Source of the DNA: Paenibacillus xylanexedens
Lineage (GTDB): Bacteria; Bacillota; Bacilli; Paenibacillales; Paenibacillaceae
DNA length: 64,000 nucleotides
Direction: 5' to 3'
NCBI RefSeq assembly: GCF_017874615.1
Contig: NZ_JAGIKV010000001.1
Coordinates: 1 to 64,000 of the forward strand
Positions 9,255 through 17,590 of this stretch are shown here, piece after piece; positions within the stretch are counted from its first letter, which is position 1, and every line of letters starts with the position of its first letter. The notes under the pieces were generated by a model. It was not told the DNA's origin. It saw nothing but the letters and a program-made list of their open reading frames with translations, and did no database searches. Made by a program: the position numbers and the translations under genes.

Positions 9255-9809
9255 TCAATCGTTCAGCGCTGTAATGATTTTCTCCGCTACCAGGACGTAG
9301 CTGCTGTTTGCATTTTCTTTAATATGAAAGCCGACCTGATACTTGCCGGCACGACTGAAATCGTACGTAAAATCATATGTTCGGAACCAGAAGTTATCCT
9401 TCTGGGTCGTAAGCTCCTGGGACTGGATATCCTTCACCTGACCACTCGGGTTAGTGATCGTTACTTTCACGGCAGCTACATCTGCTGTCAGACTGTCCAC
9501 TTGTGAAAATACATTGAATTTCAGCTTACCTACGTTAACGTTGCCAAATACAGTGTCTCCCTTGAAGAGAAAAATATGTACATTCGGTTTGATCACCGTT
9601 ACTCTCTTGTTACTGCTGTCCCATTTGACGACGCCTCCGGCTTCCCTTACAGGAACGTAGGTCGTTCCATCAATTAAATAACCTCCGTCAGCTGCTTCCT
9701 TGCCGTTAATGAGAACTCGAATCTTCTCGTTCACGGAATCTGCAAACAATAAAGACCCGCCGAGCAAGGAGAATACCGTGACACAAAGCAATATTCGTTT
9801 CCATTTCAT
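9255..9809 (-). CDS. Secreted protein with copper-amine-oxidase-type stalk domain
   Basis: 184 residues. A signal peptide (MKWKRILLCVTVFSLLGG, cleavage near SLLFA-DS) leads into a stalk segment (IRVLINGKEA, GTTYVPVREAGGVV, WDSSNKRVTV). This is the Amine_oxid_N-like module common in Paenibacillus exported proteins. The rest is beta-rich with an Ig-like look (KVTITNPSGQV, YDFSRAGKYQVGFHIKE), probably an adhesion or surface role. Start ATG 9809; the GGGAGGG site is somewhat distant. Confidence 0.82.
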   Translation of the reverse strand: MKWKRILLCVTVFSLLGGSLLFADSVNEKIRVLINGKEAADGGYLIDGTTYVPVREAGGVVKWDSSNKRVTVIKPNVHIFLFKGDTVFGNVNVGKLKFNVFSQVDSLTADVAAVKVTITNPSGQVKDIQSQELTTQKDNFWFRTYDFTYDFSRAGKYQVGFHIKENANSSYVLVAEKIITALND

Positions 9810-9933
9810 CCCGTCAATGTTCCCTCCCCTGCTGCTAGCTGTTGTACATTTATACTGCAGATTCATCCACAAAGTTGCGCTGTTTTTCATCATTTTTCAT
9901 TTTTTATCCAGAATTTTTTCCACCCCTTGGAAT

Positions 9934-9970
9934 GCACAAAAAGAGGCGATCCTCATTTAAGGATGCCCCT
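9934..9970 (-). terminator. Intrinsic terminator
   Basis: On the minus strand an AGGGGCATCCT/AGGATCGCCTCT imperfect stem is followed by TTTTTGTG. It closes the 10010-10210 gene. Confidence 0.8.
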
Positions 9971-10009
9971 GATCTATAATTGTTATATATACGGGATTAT
10001 AAGAAGAGT

Positions 10010-10210
10010 TTATGAAGAAGTATGGCGGGTCAATATACAGGGAACGCCCTTGCCTAAAGCCCCTTCAATTCTCATCCGTGCAGCGTAATCCATGCCTCGT
10101 GTACATGGTGTCTTACATCTCTCGCATATATCCGATGTGACCAACTTCATGGATACACGTATTTTATCACTCTTTAATGCGGGAGCTTTCTTACCTTTTG
10201 CCTTTGCCAT
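10010..10210 (-). CDS. Small basic protein with C-x2-C-x3-C cluster
   Basis: 66 residues. A lysine-rich start (MAKAKGKKAP) is followed by CERCKTPC and a further cysteine near the C terminus, so a zinc-ribbon-like fold is possible. No family recognised. The ribosome site is weak (GGGGA). The own terminator downstream supports a real gene. Confidence 0.6.
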   Translation of the reverse strand: MAKAKGKKAPALKSDKIRVSMKLVTSDICERCKTPCTRGMDYAARMRIEGALGKGVPCILTRHTSS

Positions 10211-10284
10211 CCCGGATTCCCCATTTCCCCAAGTGCTTACTGATGTAATGCATCATATGGGGATTCGCCCGGTTGTGTGTCTAT

Positions 10285-10464
10285 TTAGAAAACGTATTTA
10301 AATAATAAAAATATGACAAGGAGGATACCTCCGAGAATGAGCCAGTTGCTGATTTCATACCAAATGCTCTTGCCTCCGGACAGGTATTTCTGTTCATTCT
10401 CCTGATGACGCTGACGGTGGGTATCGGTCTCAGAGCCATGGGGTGGTTTGCTAAAATCCATCAT
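10285..10464 (-). CDS. Small single-pass membrane protein
   Basis: 59 residues. A hydrophilic His/Gln-rich N-terminal half (residues 1-36) is followed by one membrane segment, WLILGGILLVIFLLF. The two consecutive ATG codons at 10464 and 10461 follow an AAAGGGG site. No family recognised. Orientation inside-out cannot be told. Confidence 0.65.
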   Translation of the reverse strand: MMDFSKPPHGSETDTHRQRHQENEQKYLSGGKSIWYEISNWLILGGILLVIFLLFKYVF

Positions 10465-10544
10465 AAGTACATTCCCCTTTCAGCAGTTTTGAGTAAACTT
10501 AATACCATTATAACCCACAATTGAGTGCGAAATTGATTTTTATG

Positions 10545-10580
10545 CATAAAAAACCAAAAAACCTCCGATTTCTCGGAGGC
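10545..10580 (-). terminator. Intrinsic terminator of the ohr-like gene
   Basis: On the minus strand a GCCTCCGA-GAAA-TCGGAGG stem is followed by two T-runs. Confidence 0.9.
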
Positions 10581-10610
10581 TCCCTATCAACAACAAATTA
10601 GTATCAGTGA

Positions 10611-11030
10611 TTACGCCAGTTCCACGTTAACATTCACGTTCCCTTTGATTCCTTTGGAATATGGGCAGTAGTCGTGGGCAAGTTTCACAAACTTCTGTGC
10701 TGTCTCCTCGTCCAGACCAAGGATTTTAACTTCCAAATCGACTTGAAGCTTCACGCCGTTATCCTCAGAGTCCGTCACCAACATTACGGTTGCAGCTACG
10801 GTACTTCTTTCAATTTCAACTTTGTGTTTCTTCAATTGAAACTCCAGTGCGGAGTTAAAACACGCACTATACCCTGCTGCAAACAACTGCTCCGGATTAG
10901 TAGCTGTCGTCACTTGTCCTCCGAGTTCTGGTGGTGCAGCAACATCCAACATAAACACGTTATCTGGGGATTGTACGATGCCTTGACGTCCGCCTGTATT
11001 GATGACTGTTGTTTCATATAATGTTTTCAT
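10611..11030 (-). CDS. ohr: Organic hydroperoxide resistance protein (Ohr/OsmC family)
   Basis: 139 residues, the family length. Ohr reduces organic hydroperoxides with two cysteines and dihydrolipoyl-type thiols. Both are present: Cys57 in GYSACFNSALE and Cys122 in HDYCPYSKG. The Ohr subgroup N terminus (YETTVINTGGRQG) is intact. Single-gene unit with a good promoter and a palindromic operator (11103-11139) that suggests OhrR-type peroxide-responsive repression; no ohrR gene is in the window. Confidence 0.93.
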   Translation of the reverse strand: MKTLYETTVINTGGRQGIVQSPDNVFMLDVAAPPELGGQVTTATNPEQLFAAGYSACFNSALEFQLKKHKVEIERSTVAATVMLVTDSEDNGVKLQVDLEVKILGLDEETAQKFVKLAHDYCPYSKGIKGNVNVNVELA

Positions 11031-11102
11031 GGTTGAAAACTCCTCTTCATCATTTAATTTTTTTATGTGTTATACAGAATTTCTTGTTTTTTTGTTTTGC
11101 TA

Positions 11103-11139
11103 ACAATTTGATTGTACACAATTTAATTTCGTTTGTAAA
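11103..11139 (-). promoter_or_regulatory. ohr promoter with OhrR-like operator
   Basis: On the minus strand TTTACA (11139-11134) and TACAAT (11116-11111) are separated by 17 bases. Over and next to the -10 lies ACAATTTGATTGT (11103-11115), a perfect 5-3-5 inverted repeat, followed by a second imperfect ACAATTTAATTT half. This resembles the TACAATT-AATTGTA OhrR boxes of B. subtilis ohrA. The regulator assignment is inference. Confidence 0.6.
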
Positions 11140-11197
11140 CATTATTATTAAAATAAAAAAAGAAGCCGCTTATCAGACGACTCCTCCGTCATTCCAA

Positions 11198-11884
11198 TCA
11201 GTTACTCCAGATATCCACTTTCATCTGTGCACATTTGAAATACTTGGCCTCGGCCTTACTTGTAGTCAGTTTCAAAAGACATTGCAGTTCTCCATGTTGG
11301 AACAACCCACCGCTAAGGTCAGCAGCAACACCGCCATATTGATCATCCGCACCAAGCCATACGGACGGTCTCTCGAACCCAGCTGAGAACTGTAATCCGG
11401 TACAGAGCAACACAGTGAGATTCTTACGGTTCTGTGCTTCATCTCCTGCTACGCCATGTGTGGTGAAGAACACCATGTTTTGATTAAAATCCGTGTACGT
11501 TCCATCTGCTTTATAGGCACGGACCATACCATATTTCTGATTTACGTTTTGAAAAAAAGTGATTCCGGCCTTGCTATCCTTCGATTTAATGCCAACCTGA
11601 ACTGAGATTCCAATGTTCCCGTTTAATTGTAGCGCTTCCAAAGTGATTGCAATTGCTGTTACTTTCGAGCTGTCAATCAGATGTTTCATTTTCAACTCTG
11701 CCGTGGCTCCTGCCGTTGTCGGAGTTGTAACGGTAATGGTCCCTCTGTCGGGCAAAGGCTCAAACGTAGGGGTGCCCACCACCTCCACCCAATCCGGTAA
11801 CGTTCCGTAAAGAAAATCGGCCACAAGCTGTTTGTGAACCTTTCCAAAGGGCACAATCTGACCCGCTGCATCACGTATAACCAT
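11198..11884 (-). CDS. Hypothetical protein, last gene of propeller operon
   Basis: 228 residues, no signal peptide. It looks beta-rich, with repeated short hydrophobic strands (TITVTTPTTAGATAELKMKHL, ITLEALQLNGNIGISVQVGI) and C-terminal cysteines. No family recognised; the composition is that of a jelly-roll or carbohydrate-binding module, or a phage tail-type receptor domain. It starts two bases after the stop of the propeller gene, so the two are translated from one message. No clear intrinsic terminator seen downstream. Confidence 0.7.
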   Translation of the reverse strand: MVIRDAAGQIVPFGKVHKQLVADFLYGTLPDWVEVVGTPTFEPLPDRGTITVTTPTTAGATAELKMKHLIDSSKVTAIAITLEALQLNGNIGISVQVGIKSKDSKAGITFFQNVNQKYGMVRAYKADGTYTDFNQNMVFFTTHGVAGDEAQNRKNLTVLLCTGLQFSAGFERPSVWLGADDQYGGVAADLSGGLFQHGELQCLLKLTTSKAEAKYFKCAQMKVDIWSN

Positions 11885-11886
11885 CT

Positions 11887-12885
11887 CTACACCCCCACCG
11901 AATAGGCTACACCGATATTATGATCGGTATTGTAATACACGTACACTACACCGTCCATAACGGACACCATCAAGGACTGCATGTTGGTCGTTTCCCAATC
12001 CAATGCCGGAAAATATATATCTGTAGGTTTGTCCAGCAGTTGACGAAAGTCTGCACTGATCTTGGCAATGGCAGGCCGAGCTACCGTCGTAACCCCACCG
12101 GAAGCATAAGCTGATAACATACCCAGCCACCACATGCTCCCTTTGTACATAAATACACCAGCATTGGGTCTCGAAATGTTTTCTCCTGCACTTAATGTGG
12201 CATCATTCCCACCCATTAATGGTCTTGGATCAGCTAACCAGCTACGTCCGTCATGTGAATGCCAGATACATTTACGACCAAAGTCCCCACCGCCCATCAC
12301 TGAGAAACCGATCCATTTGCCACCATTTCTGAAACACGAGAAGTAACCGGTGTGACCATCACCTGGGAACCCGGGAGGTTTGTCCAGAATCAAACCCACT
12401 CTTGTCCAGTTAATCATGTCTACAGAGGTCGCAAGTGCCGTTGATTGATTGATCCCCAGTCCGTTTTGTTGATAATACATAAAGAACAATTGTTCTTCAT
12501 CGTTCCAGATCACAAATGGAGTTTCCGTCGAATTCCCAACCACAGTATCGAGATACACCTGTCCGTGTTTGGTCCATGGTCCTGTCGGGCTGTTCGAGTA
12601 GGCTAGTCCAATTCCTCCGATGTTATTATGGTTGGTAGAATACGTAGCATAATAATCTGCTTTTGCATCAGAGATAAGCCCCTTTACCTTGATCGCCCGA
12701 AACCAATAAATTGATTGAAGGCCCGCCATTGCAGCGGTATACATAGGATTGTCCATTTTTTTATCAAATTGAGGCGTGTACATCCGTCTGGTTTCTGCAT
12801 CGCAATAATCATAAGGCGCAACGGCCCTGTTTGCCTTCATCGCTGCATCGAGTGCTGCCTGAGCAATATTTTCAGTCATAGACAT
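11887..12885 (-). CDS. GH43-like five-bladed beta-propeller protein
   Basis: 332 residues. Repeated blade signatures appear, such as GLAYSNSPTGPWTKHGQV, FVIWNDEEQLFFMYY and ALATSVDMINWTRVG. These are typical of the GH43/GH32/GH62 sugar-hydrolase propeller fold. There is no signal peptide, so secretion by a normal route is not indicated. Catalytic acids cannot be assigned with confidence. Its start overlaps the upstream small gene by 14 bases. It may act on, or only bind, a glycan. Confidence 0.7.
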   Translation of the reverse strand: MSMTENIAQAALDAAMKANRAVAPYDYCDAETRRMYTPQFDKKMDNPMYTAAMAGLQSIYWFRAIKVKGLISDAKADYYATYSTNHNNIGGIGLAYSNSPTGPWTKHGQVYLDTVVGNSTETPFVIWNDEEQLFFMYYQQNGLGINQSTALATSVDMINWTRVGLILDKPPGFPGDGHTGYFSCFRNGGKWIGFSVMGGGDFGRKCIWHSHDGRSWLADPRPLMGGNDATLSAGENISRPNAGVFMYKGSMWWLGMLSAYASGGVTTVARPAIAKISADFRQLLDKPTDIYFPALDWETTNMQSLMVSVMDGVVYVYYNTDHNIGVAYSVGV

Positions 12886-13144
12886 GGGAACTCAACTCCT
12901 TCGTGAGCAGGGTATCACCATGTACCGGTCGCGAATATAAAACATCCGAAGTGTCCTTTAATAGGATTGAAAAATCAACAACATTACCCTCATTCGCAGC
13001 CGGCTCCTGAGTATTACAAATGATAGGACAAATTCTAGCATTATATGAATACGCTTTCATTTTGTTCATTCCTTTATTTCCTTTACAGTTGTAATCAGCA
13101 ACTGTCCCTTTCATTGGTACGCCCGGATAATGTTGATCCTTCAT
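12872..13144 (-). CDS. Small hypothetical protein, first gene of propeller operon
   Basis: 90 residues, soluble, no signal peptide. A perfect AGGAGGG site lies seven bases before the ATG. The N-terminal half is basic with three cysteines; the C-terminal half (VVDFSILLKDTSDVLYSRPV) could be a beta segment. No family recognised. The 3' end overlaps the start of the propeller gene, indicating coupling. Confidence 0.7.
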   Translation of the reverse strand: MKDQHYPGVPMKGTVADYNCKGNKGMNKMKAYSYNARICPIICNTQEPAANEGNVVDFSILLKDTSDVLYSRPVHGDTLLTKELSSHVYD

Positions 13145-13252
13145 ATTAATCCCTCCTATTGTTTTCTCCCAATAAGTATATTCATGAAGTTGCCTTTATG
13201 TTAAAGCATTATGCCCATCTTACAGCCTATTATTCTAAGACTGGTTTTCATA

Positions 13253-13296
13253 TAAAACATAAACAGGCTAACCAATACAAATTGGCTAACCTGTTT
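13253..13296 (-). terminator. Intrinsic terminator of the M1 peptidase gene
   Basis: On the minus strand a near-perfect 15-base stem AAACAGGTTAGCCAA/TTGGTTAGCCTGTTT is followed by ATGTTTTA. Confidence 0.82.
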
Positions 13297-13327
13297 GAAC
13301 GAAGAAACTGCAAAAACCAATTACTTA

Positions 13328-15538
13328 TTATTCCGCAAAAAGTGAAGATATGGGATTCGCAACTTTTTTATTGGATTGCTCCTTGCCTTGGTTATCCAAT
13401 ACATAGTACTGGTAAAAGTCGTTAGTGAATCCGATAGACTCCTGTATTTTCAGCTTAAAAGCTTCAAATGCCGCATCACTCAGATGATCCTCATTCCAGA
13501 AATAATGAAGCATCAATCGATTCTGGTTATAGGGATGTTTGATAACATATGCACCCGCGGCGAGAGGTTGATCCATGGTATTCTTCCAAGGAAAACCCGT
13601 CTGTTTCGTCCGGTCGATAATGTTGAATTTTAAAGCCTGCACCAATCCATTTGACTTGGCATTGCCAATGACAATAAGGTTGCTGTTGCCGATCTCTTTT
13701 TTCATCTTTTGCTTCAGTTCCTTGCGATCCCGTATAATGTCGTATCTCATACCAGTCATATCAAGGAATCCGGTCAACTGGTTAACCATATCTTCCTGCT
13801 GTTTAGTTGCAAGCTTACTCACCTGATCGCTGAGCACAATGGTTAATTCCTCGCCTTGAAGGGCTTTGTCCATCAATCGATTCATCACTTCATAAGGCAG
13901 ATCAGGGATCATACCCATGACAGTCTTATATTGCACTTGTAAGACATCATGCACATAGGCGGCGGTCTCTTCCTGTGATAATTGGTATTCCGGCTTTAAG
14001 ACAAAATTAGGCTGATATAGGGCCATCTGCATTTCTGAACGTATTTCTTTACCAAGCACATCTTCAATGGTTTGAAGCAGCCCCTCTACCGTTGCATTTT
14101 GGTACACGTAGCGTTTGAAATATGTCCTCATCAACTCGTCAAATTTCTCTTCACCGACGGAACGGTAAAGCTGATAGATCGCTTGTCGCCCCTTCTGATA
14201 ATATACCAAACTTGCCAAATCCCCAGCTTCATCGTTTGTTGACACAATCGCCATATCTACGGGCGCAGTATCAAACTGTATGGATCTGAACCCATTTAGC
14301 TTGTCTCCCTGTTTCTCGGCAAAATACACCATGGAGAAATCAGCAAAGCCTTCATCCAGGAAGGATTCTGTCTCCGAATTATTACCGATCAATGCATGGA
14401 ACCACTGATGCGCTATTTCATGAACAAATGTTGTGTCTTCTTCTGGAACAGCACCATTTTGAATCTGTCCCATCTGGATGAGCCTCGCATATTCCACGGC
14501 AACACCTTGTACATACGTCTCGACAATTCGGAACTCTGGATAGGGATACTTGCCATATTTCTCACTATAGAAATCGATGACCTTGAATGCCTGATTAATG
14601 TAGCGGTCAACTATCTTTTTCTTGGATGGATCATCGTTGTAATAATAGTATTCCACCGTCAGACCGTTACGGGTAACACTCTCCACTTGAAGGTTTGGAC
14701 TAGCAAAGAATACAAACTCCCTTGTGTTCTCGGCCACAGCAGAAACAACTTTACGACCATGTTCTGTACTGTCTTGAGTGGTGATCGTACCCGGCATGGC
14801 TACCTGATACTCATCAGGAACATTGAATTGAACTTCAAAGTCCGATGAGGTGTAATAATCGCTCTCAAATGTTCGACTATACGGTGCCTTGTTCCATTGA
14901 TGCTTAACCTCGTCGTATACAGACATCACCGGGAACCAGTGTGCACCATTGATCATGTCTTTGTAGTAGGAAACTCGCTGTGAGCCATAGGGTATGTTCA
15001 ACTGAAACTCCAGTTGGAATGATACCCATTCACCTGGTTGAACGGGCTTTTTCAACTGCACGGTCAACGCCTGGTTTTCCTTATGGAAGTCCAGCGATTG
15101 GCTATCTGCGGTTACAGCCTGAATATCGATGCCACCCAGAAAGTCCTCTGCTGTCTTCTCCGGGTGATCTTCACTAATCTTCTCATTATGCTGTTGGTAC
15201 ATGCTCGCCTGTGTAGACTTGGAGAGGTTTGCATCAGCATATGTATGAAGGACCAGCTGCTGGAGTGCATCCTTGCTTGTGTTGCGATACGTTACCTTCT
15301 CGCTCCCCTGGATCGTCATGTCCTTCTCATTCAACCGAGCCTGGATCTGGTATTGAATCGGGGTCTGCTCTAGAGAATCTTTCGGTGTGTTATATATCTT
15401 CGTAGATACAGGCGCTGGGTCTGCTTCCGCGGCAACAACCCCCATGTTAGCAAGTGGGCTTGTTGCCAGTATTAAAGCCAGTGTACCCGCGATCCCTACT
15501 CTGGCTAACTTTGATGTAAATGGGTTTGAATAATTCAT
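13328..15538 (-). CDS. Secreted M1 family zinc metallopeptidase
   Basis: 736 residues. An N-terminal signal peptide ends near VVAAEA. Zinc site: HEIAH at residues 373-377 and the third ligand glutamate 19 residues later in LDEGFAD. The general M1 layout is present: N-terminal beta domain, then a thermolysin-like domain. The usual GAMEN exopeptidase motif reads VQGVAVEYARL, so aminopeptidase substrate binding may differ. The C-terminal helical part is shorter than in PepN. Likely exported protein or peptide degradation. Start follows AAGGAGAG. Confidence 0.88.
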   Translation of the reverse strand: MNYSNPFTSKLARVGIAGTLALILATSPLANMGVVAAEADPAPVSTKIYNTPKDSLEQTPIQYQIQARLNEKDMTIQGSEKVTYRNTSKDALQQLVLHTYADANLSKSTQASMYQQHNEKISEDHPEKTAEDFLGGIDIQAVTADSQSLDFHKENQALTVQLKKPVQPGEWVSFQLEFQLNIPYGSQRVSYYKDMINGAHWFPVMSVYDEVKHQWNKAPYSRTFESDYYTSSDFEVQFNVPDEYQVAMPGTITTQDSTEHGRKVVSAVAENTREFVFFASPNLQVESVTRNGLTVEYYYYNDDPSKKKIVDRYINQAFKVIDFYSEKYGKYPYPEFRIVETYVQGVAVEYARLIQMGQIQNGAVPEEDTTFVHEIAHQWFHALIGNNSETESFLDEGFADFSMVYFAEKQGDKLNGFRSIQFDTAPVDMAIVSTNDEAGDLASLVYYQKGRQAIYQLYRSVGEEKFDELMRTYFKRYVYQNATVEGLLQTIEDVLGKEIRSEMQMALYQPNFVLKPEYQLSQEETAAYVHDVLQVQYKTVMGMIPDLPYEVMNRLMDKALQGEELTIVLSDQVSKLATKQQEDMVNQLTGFLDMTGMRYDIIRDRKELKQKMKKEIGNSNLIVIGNAKSNGLVQALKFNIIDRTKQTGFPWKNTMDQPLAAGAYVIKHPYNQNRLMLHYFWNEDHLSDAAFEAFKLKIQESIGFTNDFYQYYVLDNQGKEQSNKKVANPISSLFAE

Positions 15539-15682
15539 AAGTTCTCTCCTTCTTCTGTTCTATATTGACCTCAGAACCAAGTATAGAAGACGAACCTTAC
15601 GCTGAATTTATGTTTTATTTAAGTTTTGTTTAAAAAAGAGGAGAGAAACTGAATCGCTTGGAAACGCATTTATTTTTGTATG

Positions 15683-15720
15683 TGAAAAAAAGAAAAGAAG
15701 CCTTACATTGTAAGGCTTCT
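15683..15720 (-). terminator. Intrinsic terminator of tRNA-Val
   Basis: On the minus strand AGAAGCCTTAC/GTAAGGCTTCT is followed by TTTCTTTTTTT. Confidence 0.92.
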
Positions 15721-15726
15721 CGTGTA

Positions 15727-15799
15727 TGATCTGTAGTGGGCTCGAACCACTGACCCCTACCCTGTCAAGATAGTGCTCTCCCAGCTGAGCTAACAGATC
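15727..15799 (-). tRNA. tRNA-Val (anticodon GAC)
   Basis: A full cloverleaf can be folded: acceptor GATCTGT/ACAGATC, D arm GCTC/GAGC, anticodon stem CTATC/GGTAG with loop TTGACAG, T arm with TTCGAGC loop. The anticodon is GAC. CCA is not encoded. A terminator follows directly; there is no other gene in the unit. Confidence 0.95.
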
Positions 15800-15944
15800 A
15801 TGATATATAATTGTTTCCCCAATCAAGTAACAGTATCATATCAAGTAACCGTGTTCATTGTCAATGATTTATTTGGTTATAATTCACCCGAAATGGTGCA
15901 CAATAAAGGAAAGATTACCATTTCTACAACGAGGTGAATTCCCT

Positions 15945-16202
15945 ATGAGAAACTTAACAAAACGGTCAAAATCCAATAAATATACATTCACCAAATGCTT
16001 CTTTCTCTTTGCTGGGCTTATGATTCTCATTACAACCGTTACTGGTTGCGGCTTGGAGAGGGATGAACATACGGTACAATTCCAACAATTACAACAGCCC
16101 AATGAAAATGGTGAGTCTCTACCCGTCTGGCTGGACGTATACTCCAAATCTGTAATTCAAGATGTGTATTCTCCGCGAGGAAGCAGTGAAGTCTTGCCGT
16201 GA
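15945..16202 (+). CDS. Small lipoprotein
   Basis: 85 residues. A basic N terminus (MRNLTKRSK), a hydrophobic stretch and a TTVTGC lipobox suggest a membrane-anchored lipoprotein with a mature part of about 50 residues. No family recognised. ATG 15945 has GAGGTG eight bases upstream; the longer frame upstream has no site. Confidence 0.7.
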   Translation: MRNLTKRSKSNKYTFTKCFFLFAGLMILITTVTGCGLERDEHTVQFQQLQQPNENGESLPVWLDVYSKSVIQDVYSPRGSSEVLP

Positions 16203-16217
16203 AGGTTAACAGGTGAA

Positions 16218-16331
16218 TTACTCATCTTCATCCCACTTGCGTGAGTATGCTTTCTTCGTAACGTAATACAACAGAGTAATCATTGCCACCGACATTAGCA
16301 ATGTAATTACCATGATGCCTGTCATGCCCAT
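16218..16331 (-). CDS. 37-residue membrane peptide
   Basis: One transmembrane segment (ITLLMSVAMITLLYYV) is followed by a charged tail ending WDEDE. An almost ideal GAGGAGGGGG ribosome site precedes the ATG. No family recognised. It lies convergent to the small lipoprotein gene. Confidence 0.6.
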   Translation of the reverse strand: MGMTGIMVITLLMSVAMITLLYYVTKKAYSRKWDEDE

Positions 16332-16369
16332 CACTACCCCCTCCTCTCCCAATATGTTCCAGACTTCAC

Positions 16370-16398
16370 TATACAGGAAAAACATTTTTTTGTATAAT
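16370..16398 (+). promoter_or_regulatory. Candidate promoter of the GNAT gene
   Basis: TATACA (16370-16375) and a consensus TATAAT (16393-16398) are separated by 17 bases, about 40 bases before the coding start. Confidence 0.5.
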
Positions 16399-16440
16399 TC
16401 AGTCTGATATGTCGCGCAAGAGCAGAAAGAAGGAATGGAA

Positions 16441-16884
16441 TTGGCAGCTGAGATTAGTTATGTATCGACAGAAGAACAACTGGAGCAAGCCCTGGGAATT
16501 CGCCATCACGTTTTTGTGATCGAGCAACAGGTGCCTGCCGAGATTGAGATTGATCAATATGATGTCATCAGTCCGGATGTGCATCATGTATTGTTAAGTA
16601 CGGATGGCCAAGCTGTAGCCACAGGACGTCTGATCTATTACAGCAAGGATACCGCCAAAATGCAGCGGATCGCAGTGCTTGAATCTCATCGTTCATTTGG
16701 TTATGGACGTGTGCTTCTGCTCGCGATGGAGGAGCTGGCACGTGAACTCGGCTTATCCTATTCTGTACTGGATGCGCAGTGTCAGGCACAGAAATTCTAT
16801 GAAAAACTGGGTTATGAAGTGATTTCGGAAGAACCTTTTTATGATGCAGATATTCTGCATGTTCGTATGAAAAAGAGCTTGTAA
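16441..16884 (+). CDS. GNAT family N-acetyltransferase
   Basis: 147 residues. Acetyl-CoA motif A is seen as MQRIAVLESHRSFGYGRVLLLAMEE, and the C-terminal part AQCQAQKFYEKLGYEVISEEPF is typical of ElaA/YjcF-like members. The substrate is unknown. TTG 16441 is chosen because AAGGA stands six bases before it; the ATG at 16435 abuts that site. Confidence 0.87.
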   Translation: MAAEISYVSTEEQLEQALGIRHHVFVIEQQVPAEIEIDQYDVISPDVHHVLLSTDGQAVATGRLIYYSKDTAKMQRIAVLESHRSFGYGRVLLLAMEELARELGLSYSVLDAQCQAQKFYEKLGYEVISEEPFYDADILHVRMKKSL

Positions 16885-16996
16885 AACTTCGACGTTGGCA
16901 GGTCTTATCAGCACATGATGCATACTTCCGAGGAAATCGGATAGGCTAATCAGGTAGACAGATTCCTATCTCGTCATATAAGGAGAGTGTGACATC

Positions 16997-17233
16997 ATGG
17001 ATCAAACGACACGCGAGAGCTTCACAGCCGTACAGAAAAATGGTGACGGTGACCTGACGGCCTTTCAGACTTCAGCAGGACGTGTACTGGATTATCAGCA
17101 GGCACTTGCAGAAGTAAAGGCTGGCGCTATTGCCGGCGTGAATGTATTTAAAGGCAAGGACGGCGAAATGTACATTCGCGGCGATGCCGACGGTGACCCA
17201 ACCAACAACCTGGACCAACTTCCCCATTTCTAA
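16997..17233 (+). CDS. DUF3892 family protein
   Basis: 78 residues. It matches the short DUF3892 family from start to end (AVQKNGDGDLTAF, GVNVFKGKDGEMYIRGDADG, NNLDQLP). Function unknown. AAGGAG lies eleven bases before the ATG. Own terminator at 17269. Confidence 0.85.
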   Translation: MDQTTRESFTAVQKNGDGDLTAFQTSAGRVLDYQQALAEVKAGAIAGVNVFKGKDGEMYIRGDADGDPTNNLDQLPHF

Positions 17234-17268
17234 AATAGATGCACATGTCTTATGTGTGACACAATAAG

Positions 17269-17300
17269 CGCCGATCCGGTTATCCGGGTTGGCGTTTTCT
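17269..17300 (+). terminator. Intrinsic terminator of the DUF3892 gene
   Basis: CGCCGATCCGG-TTAT-CCGGGTTGGCG stem, then TTTTCTTATT. Confidence 0.85.
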
Positions 17301-17308
17301 TATTATAA

Positions 17309-17590
17309 TTAGTAGTCCGTAAAATATTTTACGGAATCACCGGAAGGTTGGCTTTTGCGAATCGGCTGTTGTGCCTGTTCCCATGCCTGTAAAATCTGTA
17401 TCCCTTCCAGAGTAGACCGGTTCTCCCACGCGATGTGCCCGGTGCGTTCAAGCTCCAGCAATGACTCATGAATGTAAGCTCTGCTTCGTCCCGTCTTGTT
17501 CTCCAGTTCATCCATACGCGGCAGCCTGCGCCGTTGTCCTGCATAGTTCACCATAATACGCAAAATCTTGCGTTCAAAGTCGTTCAGCAT
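17309..17590 (-). CDS. Winged-helix protein resembling a LexA DNA-binding head
   Basis: 93 residues. The layout FERKILRIMVNYAGQ / LPRMDELENKTGRSRAYIHESLLELERTGHI / GIQIL follows the LexA N-terminal winged helix (KRQLDIL.., PSVREIGE.., HGHLARLETKGLI, AIEIL). The protein ends soon after; there is no serine-lysine autoprotease domain. It overlaps the preceding gene by 17 bases, so it is translationally coupled to it. The pair is preceded by two LexA-type boxes. Likely a DNA-binding regulator; the target is unknown. Confidence 0.72.
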   Translation of the reverse strand: MLNDFERKILRIMVNYAGQRRRLPRMDELENKTGRSRAYIHESLLELERTGHIAWENRSTLEGIQILQAWEQAQQPIRKSQPSGDSVKYFTDY

